From Cyclospora cayetanensis (Eukaryota; Apicomplexa; Conoidasida; Eucoccidiorida; Eimeriidae): a DNA stretch of 12,319 nt. Where the stretch lies: positions 1 through 12,319 of the forward strand of contig NW_020312324.1 in NCBI RefSeq assembly GCF_002999335.1, given 5' to 3'. The notes beneath the pieces are model-generated. The model had not been told where the DNA came from. It saw nothing but the letters and a program-made list of their open reading frames with translations, and did not search any database. The translations under genes were made by a program, and so were the position numbers. Below, in pieces: positions 9,967 to 12,319 of this stretch (its first letter is position 1; each line of letters begins with the position of its first letter).

Positions 9967-10689
9967 ATATCAGGAGTAGACCTATCGCTCAAATAGCATC
10001 CGATAATCACATCAGCACTCTACAACCAGCCCCTGAAGTCCCCAACATATGGGGATATGCATTGAGCTCGTGGGTCAGTGCACACAGCAATCCCTTACCA
10101 GCCTCCACGGCACGCCACAAAATGCAATGCTTATGCTGGGCATTTGCCCTGGGCAAGCGACGAGCAAACGAATACCCTCTCTTGTTCTACGCAGCCTCCC
10201 ACACTCCACCTTTCTAAGGACTCCCCGCTACACAGAGGAGCCAAACACAACTAAGCCGAAACATCGGTGGCACCATGAATATACATGGAGCCACCTCTGA
10301 CAAATGCCCACCTGCAATGCCCTTTGCGCCCTTTTGCGTCCGCTTCAGCGCTTGCAGTTAGCTCGCCCTACACCTAGACCCAAAAATTCAACGAGGCTCT
10401 GACCGATACCTGCATGCAGACATTCTTTTAATCTTAAGCAGCCCCCAACTTTTAAGATGCCAAAGCACATGCGTAGCCCCACCTTCTTGCCGCATATCCT
10501 GCTGCATGACGCCACAGGCCTGCAGGCGAAGCCCCCGCAGACCTATCACCGCCCACATACTGTTCACCTGACTATTGTGCCTACTTACTACGCGTCTCCT
10601 TGGCGTATAGGTGAAAACCAAATCACTGCGTATGCACTCAATACAATCATCAAACGCCTGGTCAACTCTATAGTTCTCACAGCTCTCGC

Positions 10690-10865
10690 TTCGAGACACT
10701 ACCCACCTGTGCAATACCAAAGCTGACACAGCAAATTGGGCGCTGCCGAATACATGCCGTAGACATCGCTTGAAAGAGAAGCAGGCACTAGTGGGCTACA
10801 GCCCATTGCCTGCTGCATACACTTGCCAAGCGAGAACCTACATCCTGCGCTCATGGATACACTAG
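10690..10865 (+). repeat. Best-conserved B/C segment, copy C
   Basis: This is the copy C version of the same segment. Similarity to B is continuous through the CATCGCTTGAAAGAGAAGCAGG stretch at 10764 (B equivalent 6581) and onward to about 10975. It is the closest match between units in the array, which suggests either slower change here or a local gene-conversion event between B and C. The phase used in B is interrupted in C by several stops. Confidence 0.5.
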
Positions 10866-11394
10866 AACAGCTCTTTTGCAGCTACTACTCTCCGGCAAAC
10901 TCAATTACAGAACAGCTTCATGAAAAGACTACAGCCTGCTTCACTGTCAGCTGACACACCTATCATATCCGGACCAACTAGTATGATGCATGGTTGTATC
11001 TATTGCTATATATTGAACCGTAATCCCAGCCTTTGTGCATCCACTACAGACAAATAATATGGCAATGCCGCACTCGCATTCCTACATTTACACAGCCGCA
11101 CAACGAATGAAGAGTGTGGGCGCGACAGCACATCAACCACAAGCACTTGCTCAGCACTGCGTAGGAAAAGCTCCCCTGCAACGACGATAGGTTGTGTCGT
11201 TCACACAAGACGCAGAGCTCGAAAAACATTGGGCGAGTAGAAAGTCGTTGCACGATCTGCCGATACTCGTGGGCGGTGCGCATGGGCCTTTGCACATGCC
11301 CCGCCAACATGTTCATGCTTTTGATGTTCATATCCTGCCCACTAACTAGACCACTTGCTAATACCCTTTCGCACACCCGGCATTGTTTAGCTCT

Positions 11395-11417
11395 TGGGCA
11401 AACATCCGGTTTGCCCA
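11395..11417. other. Perfect hairpin at the end of copy C
   Basis: TGGGCAAAC (11395-11403) and GTTTGCCCA (11409-11417) form a perfect 9-base stem with a 5-base loop (ATCCG). It sits a few bases before similarity to copies A and B ends and the C/A-rich region begins. It is not preserved in A or B, where the aligned bases read differently. It could have promoted breakage or template switching at the junction, or be incidental. Confidence 0.5.
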
Positions 11418-11473
11418 GTAGCAATACTCCTCAATTTGGGAGGAAGCCCCAAACACTCTACAAACAACTACTA

Positions 11474-12061
11474 ATGCCGAACACTCCTCCAATAAAAATA
11501 CACCCCTGCAGTTACACCAAACACAGAGCACCATACTCTCCAACGCACACCGCAAACCCCTACCTCCCAAATCTCTCAACACTAAAAAACATGCACACAC
11601 TGCAAAAATCCACACGCACCGTGTGACAGCCAACATACCCAAAACCAACAAACAGCACACGCCCCACTCTTTCCACGCAACAAAGCAAACAACCTATGCA
11701 CCTCTGCTTCCAATCAACACCAACCCTCCAATGCCTCTAGCAATTTCAAGCATCCCACTACCTCGCACAACAGCAAAATACAAACGCACTGAACGAGGCT
11801 CCCCTCCAAACACTCACTGGCTCCGCCTGTACGTATACAAGCTCCAATCAACAAACACTATCCCTACACTCCACACTATATTCGCAACACCACTCCATGC
11901 ACCACATGCATCTGCCAGCAAGCATTTTCGCCTCGCAATCTACTACACACATGCCCACACTATCCTGACCTGCATCCAATCCTAATACACACGAGAAACG
12001 CAGGTCGCTTCCAATGTTCTGTGAGCGCCTCAACGCCACCCACTCTATGGACATCTGCCCA
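11474..12061 (+). repeat. Satellite unit 1 (about 0.6 kb period)
   Basis: The beginning of this unit (11474-11711) matches 12062-12319. The period is 596 at the ACACTCCTCC anchor (11481/12077) and 608 from 11531/12139 onward, so the second unit has a net 12-base gain between these anchors. Similarity is patchy before 11531, high from 11531 and perfect from 11585. The rest of the unit (11712-12061) is seen once only. Confidence 0.75.
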
Positions 12062-12319
12062 ATGCCAAACAGCCAAACACTCCTCCAACAAACACGCACC
12101 TCTGCAGTCGCCACAACACACGACCAAAACATACAGCACCATACTCTCCAACGCACACCGCAAACCCCTACCCCCCGAAACGCTCCACACTCAAAAACAT
12201 GCACACACTGCAAAAATCCACACGCACCGTGTGACAGCCAACATACCCAAAACCAACAAACAGCACACGCCCCACTCTTTCCACGCAACAAAGCAAACAA
12301 CCTATGCACCTCTGCTTCC
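12062..12319 (+). repeat. Satellite unit 2, cut by the window end
   Basis: The unit repeats 11474-11711 and is still matching perfectly at the last base, so it continues beyond the window. The final 127 bases (12193-12319) are identical to 11585-11711. The preceding 54 bases (12139-12192) differ from their partner at only a few positions. Confidence 0.8.

Larger units (their letters stand above)
9665..11424 (+). repeat. Long tandem repeat unit, copy C, truncated (about 1.76 kb)
   Basis: This third unit matches B from its start (9665/5211) to about 11424 (B about 7270; A about 2635). After that the similarity stops and the C/A-rich region begins. About 60% of the unit is therefore missing, by truncation or because another sequence replaced it. 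Compared with A it lacks about 580 bases near 9975-10075. Open frames here (9682-9966, 9885-10217, 10049-10300, 10457-10726) overlap in different phases, as expected if one ancestral sequence had accumulated frameshifts. None is recognisable as a known protein. Confidence 0.75.
11425..12319. repeat. C/A-rich, G-poor satellite-like region
   Basis: From about 11425 the + strand becomes strikingly depleted in G. In 11641-11760 I count 9 G against 48 C. Frames read here on either strand (such as 11192-11626, 11623-11985 and 11848-12309 minus) are long because the skew removes stop codons, and their products are low-complexity (Thr/Pro/His/Asn-rich on +, Cys/Val/Trp/Gly-rich on -). I therefore call none of them genes. 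The segment from 11712 to about 12061 has no partner inside the window. Confidence 0.7.

Noticed and set aside
320..11424. Identification as a telomeric non-LTR retrotransposon array of the kind known from some protists.
   Set aside because: Tandem layout and decay would fit, but I could not find the reverse transcriptase catalytic motif, an endonuclease motif or a 3' tail in any copy.
11192..12309. Long frames in the C/A-rich region on both strands (144, 120, 153 and 100 codons).
   Set aside because: Their length follows from the skewed composition. They overlap one another on opposite strands and their products are low-complexity.
11474..12319. Telomere repeats or a CRISPR array.
   Set aside because: There is no short tandem telomere motif. 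The repeat period is about 608 bases with only two units and no regular spacers.

Overview
The window contains no gene I can name. It is repetitive, probably eukaryotic nuclear DNA. It holds a head-to-tail array of a long, badly diverged repeat unit, followed by a C/A-rich, G-poor satellite-like region. The evidence is the absence of any long reading frame (longest 194 codons, opening on GTG), the lack of bacterial operon structure or recognisable ribosome-binding-site/gene pairs, and homology between segments about 4.2 to 5.0 kb apart along most of the window. GC is near one half by eye. The sequence alone does not identify a species. A protist subtelomere or other heterochromatic block is a guess from layout, not a finding.

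Layout: bases 1-319 match the end of a repeat unit that starts outside the window. Copy A (about 320-5210), copy B (about 5211-9664) and copy C (about 9665-11424, broken off) follow on the same strand. I set unit edges at a position where the three copies align without gaps (ATG at 320, ATT at 5211, ATG at 9665). The choice is arbitrary for a tandem array. Anchors matched by eye give A-to-B offsets of 4885 (441/5326), 5041 (617/5658), 4589 (1992/6581), 4600 (2441/7041), 4595 (3206/7801), 4594 (4292/8886), 4602 (4471/9073) and 4570 (4971/9541). B-to-C offsets are 4463 (5326/9789), 4305 (5658/9963), 4183 (6581/10764) and 4185 (7041/11226). The steps in these offsets mark large insertions or deletions: about 580 bases extra in A near 620-1315 relative to C, and about 156 bases extra in B near 5350-5545.

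The copies carry short open frames that resemble each other when translated, but every copy is broken by stops and frameshifts. In the two blocks I counted, A/B differences fall almost evenly on the three codon positions. The array therefore looks like old DNA diverging without protein constraint. It could descend from a protein-coding element or may never have been coding.

From about 11425 the character changes: C greatly exceeds G on the + strand, and a 608-base period appears, with 127 bases repeated perfectly (11585-11711 and 12193-12319). The window ends inside the second satellite unit.
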